Counted from the stretch's first letter, positions 26,724 to 36,155 are shown. The stretch: 64,000 bases of DNA from Thermincola carboxydiphila (GCA_016841325.1 JAENZJ010000016.1:1-64000), one strand, 5' to 3'. Notes: generated from the letters alone by a model not told the origin. Translations and numbers: made by a program.

Positions 26724-27884
26724 TTACACCTGCTTTACATATTCAACATAGGAATCATAGTTCCGTTTCATCTCGGCCAGGCTGTCTCCGCCAAATTTCT
26801 CGGCAACAGCCCTGGCAATTTCAAAGCCAACCACAGCTTCGCCCACCACTACCGCAGCAGGCACGGCACACACATCAGACCTCTCAATGGAAGCCTCATA
26901 GGTTTCCTTTGAATGCATATCCACACTCCTGAGGGGTTTGTACAGGGTCGGGATAGGTTTCATCACAGCCCTTAACACCAGCGGCTCCCCGTTGGTAATC
27001 CCGCCCTCCAGGCCGCCGGCCCGGTTGGTATTCCGATAGAAACCGCCAGAGGGGCTGTGGAATAACTCATCATGCACCTGGGAACCCCTGAGCCTGCCGG
27101 CCTGAAATCCGATCCCGAACTCCACGCCCTTGATGGCCTGAATGCTCATCACTGCCTGGGCCAGCCTGCCGTCAAGCCTGCGGTCATACTGTACATGACT
27201 GCCCAGCCCCGGCGGCAGTCCGCTAACAATGATTTCAAAAATGCCGCCAAGGGAATCACCTTCTTCACGGCAGCGGTCAATTTCCTGTTTTATCCTGGCC
27301 TCAGCTTCGGGATCCGCACACAACAGCTCCGAACGTGCTGCCCTCTGTGAAATTTCTCCGGCATCTCCGGGGATTTCAGTAATTTCTATGCTGCCAATGG
27401 CAGTTACATGACCAAATATCCTGATACCAAACTGTTCCACCAGCGCCCGTCCTGCAGTCCCGGCAGCCACCCTGGCAGCCGTCTCCCTGGCGCTGGCACG
27501 TTCCAGGATATTCCTTATATCAGTATGCCCGTATTTCAGAGCGCCGCTCAGGTCGGCATGTCCCGGCCTGGGTTTGGTTACCACCCGCTCATCAGTCCTG
27601 GCATCAGCCCCGGGGGACATAACCTCTGACCAGTTAGCCCAGTCCCGGTTTTCGATAACCAAAGAAACGGGGCCCCCTGTAGTGAGGCCACCCCTGACTC
27701 CTGCAGTTATGCTGACACTGTCTTTTTCTATTTTCATCCTGCCGCCCCTGCCGTATCCTCCCTGGCGTCTTGCCAACTGGATGTTTATGTATTCCTCGGT
27801 CAGGGGCACTCCGGCAGGAAGCCCTTCAACCAATGCTGTCAAAGCCTTTCCGTGGGATTCCCCGGCTGTCAGGTATCTTAACAA
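26724..27884 (-). CDS. aroC: Chorismate synthase
   Basis: 386 aa. FMN-dependent enzyme making chorismate from EPSP. Seen: [21 protein letters not shown] at the start, [30 protein letters not shown] and [11 protein letters not shown]. The TTG at 27884 is chosen because aggag lies 8 bases upstream and it gives the standard N-terminus; the GTG at 27893 is within that region. First gene of the aroC-aroK-aroB-tldD unit, directly after the pilus operon terminator. Confidence 0.96.
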   Translation of the reverse strand: MLRYLTAGESHGKALTALVEGLPAGVPLTEEYINIQLARRQGGYGRGGRMKIEKDSVSITAGVRGGLTTGGPVSLVIENRDWANWSEVMSPGADARTDERVVTKPRPGHADLSGALKYGHTDIRNILERASARETAARVAAGTAGRALVEQFGIRIFGHVTAIGSIEITEIPGDAGEISQRAARSELLCADPEAEARIKQEIDRCREEGDSLGGIFEIIVSGLPPGLGSHVQYDRRLDGRLAQAVMSIQAIKGVEFGIGFQAGRLRGSQVHDELFHSPSGGFYRNTNRAGGLEGGITNGEPLVLRAVMKPIPTLYKPLRSVDMHSKETYEASIERSDVCAVPAAVVVGEAVVGFEIARAVAEKFGGDSLAEMKRNYDSYVEYVKQV

Positions 27885-27904
27885 ATCTACCACTCCTGTA
27901 AGAT

Positions 27905-27955
27905 CAAATAAAAATAGTAAATAACCACCTCTGTCCCGGTGTTATTTACTATTAT
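27905..27955 (-). terminator. Terminator of the type IV pilus operon
   Basis: Minus strand: atagtaaataacacc / ggtggttatttactat, an almost perfect stem of about 15 bp, followed by tttttattt. It lies about 70 bases after the last pilus gene and immediately before aroC. Confidence 0.8.
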
Positions 27956-28021
27956 GATGCTATTTGAGCCTGATGTCAATCTTAGGTTACCTGAAGCCAA
28001 TCACATTGAATAGTCTCAGGT

Positions 28022-28495
28022 TTACTGGATGTCAACTGTGCCCAGGGAGTTGATTTCCAGGGTTATGGTCCTGTTACTGCCGCTTTTTTCCTTTAAAATT
28101 ACGGTTCCTGTATCATTTGTATTACCGGACCTGTCAAAGACAATTTCTCCATGGCTGGCAGAATCTATAATGATATGCCGGTCCAACTGCTGCTCTTCCC
28201 CGGTCCAGACTGTCCCCCCGGCATTTTCTGCAAACAGCCGGTAATAAGCAGCATCAGCCGTGTTTTCAAACCGGACTCCATAAACAGTGCCGATAACACT
28301 TTGGGTAATAGACTTCTGTCTGGCCAGCCTTATATTTCCCGACAGTTTCTGGGCCTCGGTATCCAGGGCTGCCGAGTTTGCTGCTTTGGACAGTCCCAGG
28401 GGCAATACCAGGGCAGCAGCCAGACCGATAAGTACCAGCACCACGGCCAGTTCAACCAGGGTAAATCCTGACTCAGACCGGAACTCCCTTTGCAT
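28022..28495 (-). CDS. Type IV pilus minor pilin, GspH/FimT type
   Basis: 157 aa. Prepilin leader MQREFRSESG followed by FTLVELAVVLVLIGLAAALVL, with Glu at +5 of the mature protein as needed for pilin processing. The C-terminal beta domain matches GspH/FimT. The ATG at 28495 has gtagggg just upstream; an earlier ATG at 28525 lacks a ribosome site. It is the last gene of the pilus operon and probably part of the tip-initiating complex with the other minor pilins. Confidence 0.85.
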   Translation of the reverse strand: MQREFRSESGFTLVELAVVLVLIGLAAALVLPLGLSKAANSAALDTEAQKLSGNIRLARQKSITQSVIGTVYGVRFENTADAAYYRLFAENAGGTVWTGEEQQLDRHIIIDSASHGEIVFDRSGNTNDTGTVILKEKSGSNRTITLEINSLGTVDIQ

Positions 28496-28577
28496 AACCC
28501 CTACCCCCCTGTGTTTTATCATCAATTAATATATATAAAGCCTAACATAAAACTGATATATGACTAATATATAACGT

Positions 28578-29207
28578 CTAATATTTAAAAGGTGTCTGCT
28601 TCCCAGCAGCGGCATCAGGGATATCACTGTCATGCTTAAAATTACCGGCGCCGTATGCAGCTGCATAGGAAGTAAATTCAACTATGCACTCAAGCCTGGA
28701 CTGGTCCTTGATCTCATTAATGGTTATCACTCGGTTGTGGGTTATCCGGGTTAGATTTTCGGTTTCACTTACAAACTTGCTCACCTGTGCATAGGTGCCT
28801 GATACACTGACCTTGGCGCCAACTATTACCAGTCCGTTTTCAGGTTCTTTTTTGGTATCGGCATCACTTTCAGTAAATTCATATTTCATCAGGACAGCAC
28901 CGCTTTTTTCAGCAGCCTGGTTCAGATAATAGAGAAGTTCTGCTGATTCCGCTGACACCGGCAGTTTTTTTCGATACTCCTGAAGCTGATCTTTGATTTT
29001 ATCGAGATCTTCTTCTGAAGTATTGATGGTTTCTGCAGCCTTGTGCAGTTGTTTCAGATTTGCCGCAGCGTCAGCAAGGCGTACCTGGGCAGATTTGTAA
29101 TCATCTAATCTTGGTAATACCAGATAAGATATAAACAGAGCACAAAAAATTACTGTTGCTGCCAGGGTAATCAGGTTTTTTTCCCTTCCTGTCAGGGCCT
29201 GTTTCAT
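28578..29207 (-). CDS. pilO: Type IV pilus inner-membrane protein PilO
   Basis: 209 aa. Short cytoplasmic N-terminus, a membrane helix (LITLAATVIFCALFISYLVL), a coiled coil (about 45-90) and a ferredoxin-like C-terminal domain. PilO pairs with PilN to form the alignment subcomplex. Start overlaps the pilN stop by one base (TAATG). Confidence 0.87.
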   Translation of the reverse strand: MKQALTGREKNLITLAATVIFCALFISYLVLPRLDDYKSAQVRLADAAANLKQLHKAAETINTSEEDLDKIKDQLQEYRKKLPVSAESAELLYYLNQAAEKSGAVLMKYEFTESDADTKKEPENGLVIVGAKVSVSGTYAQVSKFVSETENLTRITHNRVITINEIKDQSRLECIVEFTSYAAAYGAGNFKHDSDIPDAAAGKQTPFKY

Positions 29208-29767
29208 TATTCATTCCCCCCTTTTTTGTCAGGGGTGACAGTAATTGAATATTCAATAGTATTTTGTTCATTGTTTTTGATACTGGAGCTGATAACCCCA
29301 TCTTTAAAATAGACTGAGTCCTGTACATTTTTGCCAAACCGGGCTATATCCAGGTGTGACGGTGACTCACCCTTAAGGACAACCTCAAAAGGCTCATTCT
29401 TGATTTGCAGGTGAGTAAGATTTACCGCGGCGGGAATTATCTCCCCGACTTCTGCCAGGTACCTGGACATCTTCGGTCTCTCTGAATTGAGCAGCTTGAT
29501 ATTCTTTTCTGACTTGCTCTTTTCGGCGGCCAGGGCGCCCCTGGTTTTGAGTTGTTGGGAAACCTCCTGCAAACCTTCAATTTCTTTATTTATCCGGTCA
29601 ACCTTGCCTAAGGTGTATTTTTCCATGCCAAAGGCATACAGATAAGTTCCGATACAGCATACCACACTGATGAGGCAGAGAGCCACCAGGACTTTGCTGG
29701 GACCTTCGGAGGCAGGCTTGGACTTAATTGAAGTTGACGGGTCAAGTAAATTAATCCGGTTTTGCAT
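29207..29767 (-). CDS. pilN: Type IV pilus assembly protein PilN
   Basis: 186 aa. The N-terminus begins QNRINLLDPS, the PilN signature that docks into PilM, followed by a membrane helix (about 25-48), a coiled coil and a small C-terminal domain. It lies directly after pilM with no gap. Confidence 0.88.
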   Translation of the reverse strand: MQNRINLLDPSTSIKSKPASEGPSKVLVALCLISVVCCIGTYLYAFGMEKYTLGKVDRINKEIEGLQEVSQQLKTRGALAAEKSKSEKNIKLLNSERPKMSRYLAEVGEIIPAAVNLTHLQIKNEPFEVVLKGESPSHLDIARFGKNVQDSVYFKDGVISSSIKNNEQNTIEYSITVTPDKKGGNE

Positions 29768-30859
29768 CTATTCCACCTCACTTAAGGCAAGGCCCACAAC
29801 CTGGGTCAGGGCCGTACCGGCTTCCTGAATTTCTTTTTCCAGATACTGTACCTTTCCCGACAACTGCATATGCCGGACCGGATCAAACGCCGTTACCGGG
29901 AGGTCCAACTCATCAGTCATATATGCATCCAGCCCCTTAAGCTGTGCGCTGCCCCCGGTAATGAATATCTTGGAAAACCGCTGTCCCCGGTGCTGGGCCA
30001 GGTAATAATCCAGGGAGCGTCCTATCTCCTTGACCAGTTCACCGATCACCGGAAGGAGAATCTCTGCTTTCTGGTACAGTAATACCGTAAGTCCGTGCTG
30101 GTCAGAATCACCGCTGAAATCAATCAGTTTCTTGGTCCCTTCAGCCTCTTCCAGGGGCATATTGTAGTGGTTTACCAGGGCCATACTCAGCTTGTCCCCG
30201 CCAAACCCAAGGGTCCTGGTAAATGACAGCCTGTCATTTTCAAATACAGCAATATTAGAGGAGCTTTTCCCGATATTAACGATGACATAGCTTCCGTCAG
30301 CCGGCACAAGAGCAGGGTTCAGGGTCTTCAGAGCCCTCTGCAGAACCAGGGGCTCGACATCAACAACCACAGGCTCAAGCCCGGCACCGGCTGCAATCCT
30401 GGTCATTCTTTTGATGATATCATTCCTCACTGCCACTGTCAGGACTTCCTGCCTCCGGGAACTGCCATCAGAGGTAATGCCGCATTTAATAAAATCAATG
30501 GTGACATCCTTCCCCGGAATAGGCAGTTGGGCCTCGGCCTCGATTCTGACGGCTTCGGCCAGTTCCCGGTCCGGCATGACAGGTACCGACAGGTTCCGCA
30601 CAATTACATTCTCCCCGGAAACAGCAAGGGCCACCCGGTTTGTGCCCAGCTGAACCTTACCGACCAGTTTACTCAGTGTGGCAATGACCCCAGGCTCGTC
30701 AATCATCATACTTCCTTCCATCAAACCGGGCGGGGTCGGAACCACTCCATAACCGGTTATCTCATAACCTGACCCGGCCTTTTGGGCCTCAACAAGTTTC
30801 ATCCGGTGTTCACCGATATCCAGTCCGATACAGGAAACCGTTTTCGAAAAAAGTCCCAT
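29768..30859 (-). CDS. pilM: Type IV pilus assembly protein PilM, actin-like ATPase
   Basis: 363 aa ASKHA-fold cytoplasmic protein. Seen: SCIGLDIGEHRMKLVE (phosphate 1), YVIVNIGKSSSNIAVFEND (phosphate 2) and KIFITGGSAQLKGLDAYM (adenosine loop). It forms the cytoplasmic ring that receives the PilN N-terminus. Order pilM-pilN-pilO is as in other type IV pilus loci; there is no pilP or pilQ, as expected without an outer membrane. Confidence 0.92.
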   Translation of the reverse strand: MGLFSKTVSCIGLDIGEHRMKLVEAQKAGSGYEITGYGVVPTPPGLMEGSMMIDEPGVIATLSKLVGKVQLGTNRVALAVSGENVIVRNLSVPVMPDRELAEAVRIEAEAQLPIPGKDVTIDFIKCGITSDGSSRRQEVLTVAVRNDIIKRMTRIAAGAGLEPVVVDVEPLVLQRALKTLNPALVPADGSYVIVNIGKSSSNIAVFENDRLSFTRTLGFGGDKLSMALVNHYNMPLEEAEGTKKLIDFSGDSDQHGLTVLLYQKAEILLPVIGELVKEIGRSLDYYLAQHRGQRFSKIFITGGSAQLKGLDAYMTDELDLPVTAFDPVRHMQLSGKVQYLEKEIQEAGTALTQVVGLALSEVE

Positions 30860-30900
30860 GCAATGTCCACTCCTTGTCTCTATGTCTCCGGCAGGGCAAA

Positions 30901-32403
30901 TTACAGTTCATCATAGTTGGCAATAATCTCTGTCCCAGTAAATTCGAACACTTTGTCAACAGGATTGTCGTCCCCGTCAATAAATTCGATTTGAAGTTCC
31001 CCACTGCCGCATTCCATATTGTTACCAGAGATTACACTTCCCGTTGCCTTGGCTTCCCCCTGTACAATTACATTATTCAGGGCAATGACAAAGCCCTGTA
31101 TTTCAGGTCCGTCAACTCCGGGCAGGTCAAACCCGCCGTGGTCACCGTAGAGTTTAAGATTATTTCCGGCAATTAATCCAACAGCCGCATAATCAGAACT
31201 GGGATAATCGTAGTCACCGCTAATGGTTATATCCCCGGTGGCCACTATCAGGGCATTCCCGCTAACCTCTCCTGTTAAAGTAAGGTCACCATCAACGAAG
31301 ATCACGTCATTATCATTAATCAGATGCCCATCCAGGGAAGTGTTCTTGTCAAAAGCCTTAGTAGCATGTTCCCTGATATAGTCCCAGTCTATTTCCGGCA
31401 TGATAACCGGCGGTGCCCCTACATTCATCTCCACTCCGGAAAAATCACCGCTTTGACCTATGATCTTGATTTCATCTGTTGTGCTGACAGGCCCCGAGAC
31501 TTCAATCCCTGCGTTATTGCCATTATTATTGAAATGTATGCTGGAATTTGAATGCATTGGCCCCTGAATCCTGATATCACCGGTTAATTGGAACATTCCG
31601 GTGCCGCTTCCCTGGCCAAGTACTGCATATTCAAAGGGACTATTACCTTGGTTGTTGGGTGGGTCTGTCTTTACCGTAACATTACAAGTGGCGGTAAAAC
31701 CTCCATCCTCTGTGGTTACGGTGATAACTGTCTCTCCAACCTCAACAGCCTCAATGACTGCTTTATTGTTACCTGATGCGGTCACCGTAGCAACATTAGG
31801 ATCAGCGGTTTCCCAGGTAACATTTTTGTTATCGGCGTTCGAAGGTTCAACAATTGCTGTCAGAGTATCACTTTCACCCGGAGCAAGCTGCAGATTGGCC
31901 GGGCTCAATGATACACCTGTTACCGGGCGCCTGCCAGTTTCAGGCGGTGGTGGTGGATCGGTAGGATCTTCTGTCTCTTCTTCGTCGTCATCCGGGGGTG
32001 GTCCAGCAGGTACATACTTAAATATAACATCTATTGTCTTGGTTGCAGTTGTCCCATTAGGCATCTTAGCGAAACCAACAGCGCTTATCCTGTATTTGTT
32101 GCCCCCCTCATCGATTACGTCATACCTGTATTCTCCGCCGGGGACATTGGTGATGGGGCTGCCTGACACTGCATTACCTGCATCTATGTCTTCCATAACC
32201 TTCTGTTTGGCAATGTCAACAGCGCTTTCAGCCACATACAGTGCCGCCTTGCTTCCTTCCTGAGCCGAGGCTACCTGTGAGTCAGTACCGGTCACTGCAA
32301 CCGCGGCTGAAGCCAGAATCATCAGTACTACAAACACCAAAAGGGTGAACACCAGTGCCGACCCCTGCCGGCTGTTCTTTAACTCTTTGATTAACCCCCG
32401 CAT
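30901..32403 (-). CDS. PilX-type pilus protein with an inserted bacterial Ig-like (Big2) domain
   Basis: 500 aa. N-terminal PilX_N-type segment with one membrane helix (SRQGSALVFTLLVFVVLMIL). After about 130 residues comes a Pro/Asp/Glu-rich linker (PDDDEEETEDPTDPPPPP), then a Big2 Ig-like domain at about 155-245 (VTGVSLSPANLQLAPGESDT, WETADPNVATV). The last 240 residues form a beta-rich repeat-like region (GDIRIQGPMHSNSSIHFNNN, VDGDLTLTGEVSGNALIVATG) similar to polymer-forming or beta-helical proteins. It probably lies at the pilus tip or surface and may mediate adhesion; that is inference. It follows the PilW-like gene by 40 bases. Confidence 0.75.
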   Translation of the reverse strand: MRGLIKELKNSRQGSALVFTLLVFVVLMILASAAVAVTGTDSQVASAQEGSKAALYVAESAVDIAKQKVMEDIDAGNAVSGSPITNVPGGEYRYDVIDEGGNKYRISAVGFAKMPNGTTATKTIDVIFKYVPAGPPPDDDEEETEDPTDPPPPPETGRRPVTGVSLSPANLQLAPGESDTLTAIVEPSNADNKNVTWETADPNVATVTASGNNKAVIEAVEVGETVITVTTEDGGFTATCNVTVKTDPPNNQGNSPFEYAVLGQGSGTGMFQLTGDIRIQGPMHSNSSIHFNNNGNNAGIEVSGPVSTTDEIKIIGQSGDFSGVEMNVGAPPVIMPEIDWDYIREHATKAFDKNTSLDGHLINDNDVIFVDGDLTLTGEVSGNALIVATGDITISGDYDYPSSDYAAVGLIAGNNLKLYGDHGGFDLPGVDGPEIQGFVIALNNVIVQGEAKATGSVISGNNMECGSGELQIEFIDGDDNPVDKVFEFTGTEIIANYDEL

Positions 32404-32443
32404 TTTAATCCCCCCTTAATAATAGGTAACCGTTAATTATCAA

Positions 32444-33040
32444 TTACATATCTTCCTGCCATTCCTCCAGGTTATCGGTGCTGCGGACAACTACTGTAGT
32501 CTCCACCGTAAGTTTCCTGTTTCCCGGGTTGATGTCATTCCTGTTGTCAGGATCAATTTTGTTGATGCCTGTGTACTCACCGCTTATTTGTATTTTATAA
32601 ACGGGCGGGTCTGAACTTTCCAGCACTATCCATGTCTCAGTAGTATCAATATTAATTAGATCCGGAGCTGTCACCGGTTCTCCGTTGAACTCCAGATAAT
32701 GCCTGCCTCCGGATGACTCCATCAAGTTGAAGGAATTGTGAGGTCCGGAAGTATCATAATCGTATTTGTATCTAACAATTTCATCCGAAACATGATTAAT
32801 AATAATGGTATTTGCCTTTGCCTGGCGCAGTTCCCTGCTCATTAACTGGAGCGCAGAATTAAGGTTCTGTCTGAGTTCCACCTGTGCCTGGGTAACCTGC
32901 CAGAAGTCATTGCCCTCTTTGAAAACAGGTGTAACGGCAACAACCAGGACACCAAAAATGACAAAGGCAATCAAGAGCTCGATCATGGTCAGGCCTGAGT
33001 TTTGTTTAATTAATTCCCTGCATTCAAACCTGAGTTTCAT
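32444..33040 (-). CDS. PilW-like minor pilin
   Basis: 198 aa. Prepilin leader MKLRFECRELIKQNSG followed by LTMIELLIAFVIFGVLVVAV. Leu replaces the usual Phe at +1, but Glu at +5 is kept. The C-terminal beta domain resembles PilW/GspJ. It starts 12 bases after the PilV-like gene, so the two are very probably co-translated. Confidence 0.8.
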   Translation of the reverse strand: MKLRFECRELIKQNSGLTMIELLIAFVIFGVLVVAVTPVFKEGNDFWQVTQAQVELRQNLNSALQLMSRELRQAKANTIIINHVSDEIVRYKYDYDTSGPHNSFNLMESSGGRHYLEFNGEPVTAPDLINIDTTETWIVLESSDPPVYKIQISGEYTGINKIDPDNRNDINPGNRKLTVETTVVVRSTDNLEEWQEDM

Positions 33041-33052
33041 TGAACCACACCC

Positions 33053-33490
33053 TTAATTTCTGTCAAATTGTCTGACTGTTACTAAGCTTGCTTCCTTGGT
33101 ACCGTTTTGGGTCCAGGATACTTTTATTTTCACGGTAACCAGTGTTGCCGGGTCCGGGGGCGGATCCGATGCGGGATTAAAGATAGCTTCAACCTCGTAA
33201 TTGCCCTCATTTTTGGAATAGGCATCACCCGAGGAGACACCTGAAATGTCACTATATCCCGGAAACCCAAAATCAGGGTCAGGACTGCTCAGATCACGGT
33301 ATTTCCATATTTCCATGTATTGTTCGGCAATGTTCATCGCCTTAACTTTATCGCGGTTAATGGCATTAACTGTTATTCCCGTTGATAAAAGGGTAAGGGC
33401 AGTCAGAATCCCGATTGACAGCAGCAGGGTGGCGACTACCACTTCTACCAGTGTCAGGCCCTGTTGGTCTTGTCTGAAAAAGTCCTTCAT
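33053..33490 (-). CDS. PilV-like minor pilin
   Basis: 145 aa. Leader MKDFFRQDQQG then LTLVEVVVATLLLSIGIL, with Glu +5. The stretch VNAINRDKVKAMNIAEQYMEIW is typical of PilV/GspI proteins. It lies 20 bases after the prepilin peptidase gene. Confidence 0.82.
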   Translation of the reverse strand: MKDFFRQDQQGLTLVEVVVATLLLSIGILTALTLLSTGITVNAINRDKVKAMNIAEQYMEIWKYRDLSSPDPDFGFPGYSDISGVSSGDAYSKNEGNYEVEAIFNPASDPPPDPATLVTVKIKVSWTQNGTKEASLVTVRQFDRN

Positions 33491-33510
33491 AATAATTCAC
33501 CTTCACGTTC

Positions 33511-34257
33511 TCATCCCAGGATAACCCGGAAATACCATGAAATTATCTGTTCTGACCAAAAATAAACCGTAATTGTCGCTCCTGATAAAAACGGGCCAAA
33601 GGGAATAGCGGTTTTGCGTCCTTTTCCCATCACTGCCATCAGAAATATCCCGTAAACTGCTCCGGCGAGAAACGCCAGGAATATGGCCATCAGGACTCCC
33701 TCCCAGCCGAGGAATATACCCATAACAGCAGCCAGTTTGACATCACCGAAGCCCATCTGGCCACGTGACAGCACAGCCACGGCGAAAAGCGACCCAAAAC
33801 CTGCCAGCAGTCCTTTCACCATAAAAACAATACCGGCTTCAGGACGAAACAGACCCACAACTAATCCGGCAGCAAGCCCGAATAAAACCAGTCTGTTGGG
33901 AATAATCCTAATATCTATATCGATAAATGCAACCACCAGCATTAGTGATGCCAGAATAATCACGGTCCAAAAATCAATGCTTAATCCGTATAAATAATAT
34001 GATAAATAAAAAATTACACCTGTTAATAATTCCACAATCGGGTAACGCCGGGAAACAGCCGCACTGCAGCTGAGGCAGCGACCTCTCTGAACAATGAAAC
34101 TGACTACGGGAACAAGCTCAAACCATTTCAGCCTATGACCGCATGCCGGACAGGCCGAAGGAGGATTGACCACCGACATCTGACGGGGAATACGATAAAT
34201 ACATACATTAAGGAAACTGCCGCTTATCAAGCCATAGATAAACACTATTGCTGCCAT
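33511..34257 (-). CDS. pilD: Prepilin peptidase / N-methyltransferase
   Basis: 248 aa, about seven to eight membrane helices. The N-terminal domain has two CxxC pairs (CPACGHRLKWF and CLSCS), which bind zinc in full-length PilD. Catalytic aspartates are in FIDIDIRIIPN and GFGDVKLAAVMG. It cleaves prepilin leaders and methylates the new N-terminus. The ATG at 34257 has aagga 6 bases upstream and is preferred to 34272. Confidence 0.93.
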   Translation of the reverse strand: MAAIVFIYGLISGSFLNVCIYRIPRQMSVVNPPSACPACGHRLKWFELVPVVSFIVQRGRCLSCSAAVSRRYPIVELLTGVIFYLSYYLYGLSIDFWTVIILASLMLVVAFIDIDIRIIPNRLVLFGLAAGLVVGLFRPEAGIVFMVKGLLAGFGSLFAVAVLSRGQMGFGDVKLAAVMGIFLGWEGVLMAIFLAFLAGAVYGIFLMAVMGKGRKTAIPFGPFLSGATITVYFWSEQIISWYFRVILG

Positions 34258-34287
34258 AAACAATCCTTCCATGAAAAGAGGGTAGGC

Positions 34288-34313
34288 GATGGCACCGCGG
34301 CAACGGTGCCATC
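34288..34313 (-). other. Perfect hairpin just after the major pilin gene
   Basis: A 10-bp GC-rich stem (gatggcaccg / cggtgccatc) with a 6-base loop. No T run follows. It starts 10 bases after the pilin stop and ends 30 bases before pilD. Such hairpins often protect a highly expressed upstream message or cause partial termination, which would raise pilin relative to the assembly genes. Confidence 0.7.
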
Positions 34314-34322
34314 GCAGGTGTA

Positions 34323-34703
34323 TTAGCTGGAACTTTTTGTGCCGCCTGTTATGTTCCCATTAGAATCAATATCATAATCAGAATAATCTTCCGGGGCATC
34401 AGGCCATTCCTTTATATATGGACCACTCCATCCGGCATCACCTGTAGTACTTGTTGCTTCAAGATCATCTTTTGAAGGTACTACTCCGGTATCTGCCATG
34501 TATCTGTCCACCGCAGACTGCAGCATCTGTATATTAGCCGCATTTGCTGCATCCCTGGCATCTTCCCCGAAGTTACCCACAATCCTCGGAATAACCAACG
34601 CAGCCAAAATACCCAGGATGACAATAACCACCATAAGTTCAATCAGGGTAAAACCCTCTTCCCGGCGTGCCTGTTTCATAAACCTGTTCATTTTTATTAT
34701 CAT
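34323..34703 (-). CDS. pilA: Major type IV pilin
   Basis: 126 aa. Leader MIIKMNRFMKQARREEG then FTLIELMVVIVILGILAALV with Phe +1 and Glu +5. Mature pilin of about 109 residues. The globular part has the GspG-like pattern AANIQMLQSAVDRYMADTG and WSGPYIKEWPDAP, resembling pseudopilins of the G type, as is common for Clostridial pilins. Strong ribosome site (ggggaggtg). A palindromic repeat (34792-34909) lies between pilC and this gene, and a hairpin follows it, so its transcript may be controlled separately from pilBTC. Confidence 0.88.
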   Translation of the reverse strand: MIIKMNRFMKQARREEGFTLIELMVVIVILGILAALVIPRIVGNFGEDARDAANAANIQMLQSAVDRYMADTGVVPSKDDLEATSTTGDAGWSGPYIKEWPDAPEDYSDYDIDSNGNITGGTKSSS

Positions 34704-34791
34704 GTCATTTCACCTCCCCTCGTCCAAAAACGTTAATTTTTTTCAGGGTCTTATGCTTGGGACACTTTCTTTTTCCATTACGGTTGATATC

Positions 34792-34909
34792 GGAAAGTAC
34801 CGCCTGGTATGGTGAGCTGTTGTACAAGATTTTCATTGCAGTGTCGCCGTTATGAGTCTTGCTGAAAATCGGTACAACAGCTCACCATATTTGACTACCG
34901 GTCATTTCC
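34792..34909. repeat. Dispersed palindromic repeat, compact copy, inside the pilus operon
   Basis: Perfect 18-bp inverted repeats at 34808-34825 and 34872-34889 (tatggtgagctgttgtac and complement), extended outward by ggaaagtaccg / cggtcatttcc. The inner 46 bases include atgagtcttgctgaaaatc, also found in the copy at 8906-9123. No coding capacity. It lies in the 231-base gap between pilC and pilA. Confidence 0.8.
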
Positions 34910-34934
34910 GGCAGCTTCCCGCAAATGCAAAAAC

Positions 34935-36155
34935 TTAATACTGTCCAACCACATCATAAATCTTCAGCATCGGCAGGAGGATACTGACAATCATCCCGCC
35001 AATGATTACGCCAAGGAATACGATAAGAAACGGCTCGATGAGTGATGACAGGTTATCCATGACGTGTTTTACTTCCTTTTCATAGAACTCGGCAACCTTA
35101 TGTAGCATGGCATCAAGGTTACCCGTCTCCTCACCGACAGCTATCATCTGAGTAACCATGGGACTAAAGACTCCGGTAGCCTCCAGGGGACCGGCTATCC
35201 CCTCCCCCTCCCGGATGCTGTCTTTGGCTTTTGCCAGACCATTGATGATTACCGCATTGCCGGAGGTTGCCTCAGAGACTTCAAGTGCCTGCATAATCGG
35301 GACACCGCTGTGGAGAAGTGTCCCCAGGGTGCGACACAGCCTGGCTGTAGCCACTTTGGCGGCAATATCACTGACCACCGGCACACGGAAAAGCAGCAGG
35401 TCAAACTTACGTTTCCCTTCAGGAGAACGCAGATAACGTACTGTCAGGATTACCACCAGGGCCATAAAGGCGATAATCACCAAAAAGTACTTCTTCATAA
35501 AAGCAGAAGTGGCTATCAGAATTTTGGTAATCAGGGGCAGCTCCACCCCCATGGATGTGAGCATCTTCTCAAATGTAGGCAGTACAAAAGTCATCATCAC
35601 TATAATGACAATTACCGCTATCCCCAGGACTATCGCCGGGTACCTGGTGGCGGTCTTTATTTTTTCCCTGAGTTCATATTCGTTCTCAAAGTGTTCCGCA
35701 AGCCTGTCCAGAGTCTCGTCCAGAATTCCGCCTGTCTCCCCGGCCCGTACCATTGAAACCATAATCGGCGGAAATACCAGGTGGTGTTTGCCCATAGCAT
35801 TTGACAGTGCGCTGCCACTCTCCACCTCTCGCCTGACATCATCCAGAGCCTCCCTGAGCCTGGGTTTTGAGGTCTGCTCAACCAGTATGGACAAGCCCTT
35901 CAGCAGTGGCAGGCCTGCTCCTACCATGGTAGCAAACTGGCGGCACATAATTGACAGGTCCCGCGCGGTAATGGCTGCCCACCTGGAAAAGGTCTCACCG
36001 ACACTGGGGGAATCAGCCTTTGCTTCAACCCTGGTCACTATGTACCCGCTTTGTCGGAGCTTATCGATAACCGTTTCCCTGGAATCTGCAGTAATCTGAC
36101 CTGAATGTACTTTTCCAAAATTATCTCTGACTTTATAGCTAAAGGTTTGGGACAT
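34935..36155 (-). CDS. pilC: Type IV pilus inner-membrane platform protein PilC
   Basis: 406 aa GspF/PilC family. Two homologous cytoplasmic domains (about 65-190 and 270-390) and three membrane helices, the last near 375-398 (FLIVFLGVIIGGMIVSILLPM). Seen: FCRQFATMVGAGLPL-like ITARDLSIMCRQFATMVGAG and YPAIVLGIAVIVIIVMMTFVLPTFE. It forms the platform on which PilB and PilT act. Confidence 0.94.
   Translation of the reverse strand: MSQTFSYKVRDNFGKVHSGQITADSRETVIDKLRQSGYIVTRVEAKADSPSVGETFSRWAAITARDLSIMCRQFATMVGAGLPLLKGLSILVEQTSKPRLREALDDVRREVESGSALSNAMGKHHLVFPPIMVSMVRAGETGGILDETLDRLAEHFENEYELREKIKTATRYPAIVLGIAVIVIIVMMTFVLPTFEKMLTSMGVELPLITKILIATSAFMKKYFLVIIAFMALVVILTVRYLRSPEGKRKFDLLLFRVPVVSDIAAKVATARLCRTLGTLLHSGVPIMQALEVSEATSGNAVIINGLAKAKDSIREGEGIAGPLEATGVFSPMVTQMIAVGEETGNLDAMLHKVAEFYEKEVKHVMDNLSSLIEPFLIVFLGVIIGGMIVSILLPMLKIYDVVGQY

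Noticed and set aside
31601-32263. 220-codon plus-strand open frame
   Set aside because: Antisense to the PilX/Big2 gene; the Ser/Gly/Val-rich product reflects the reverse of the Pro/Asp-rich linker and has no known domain.
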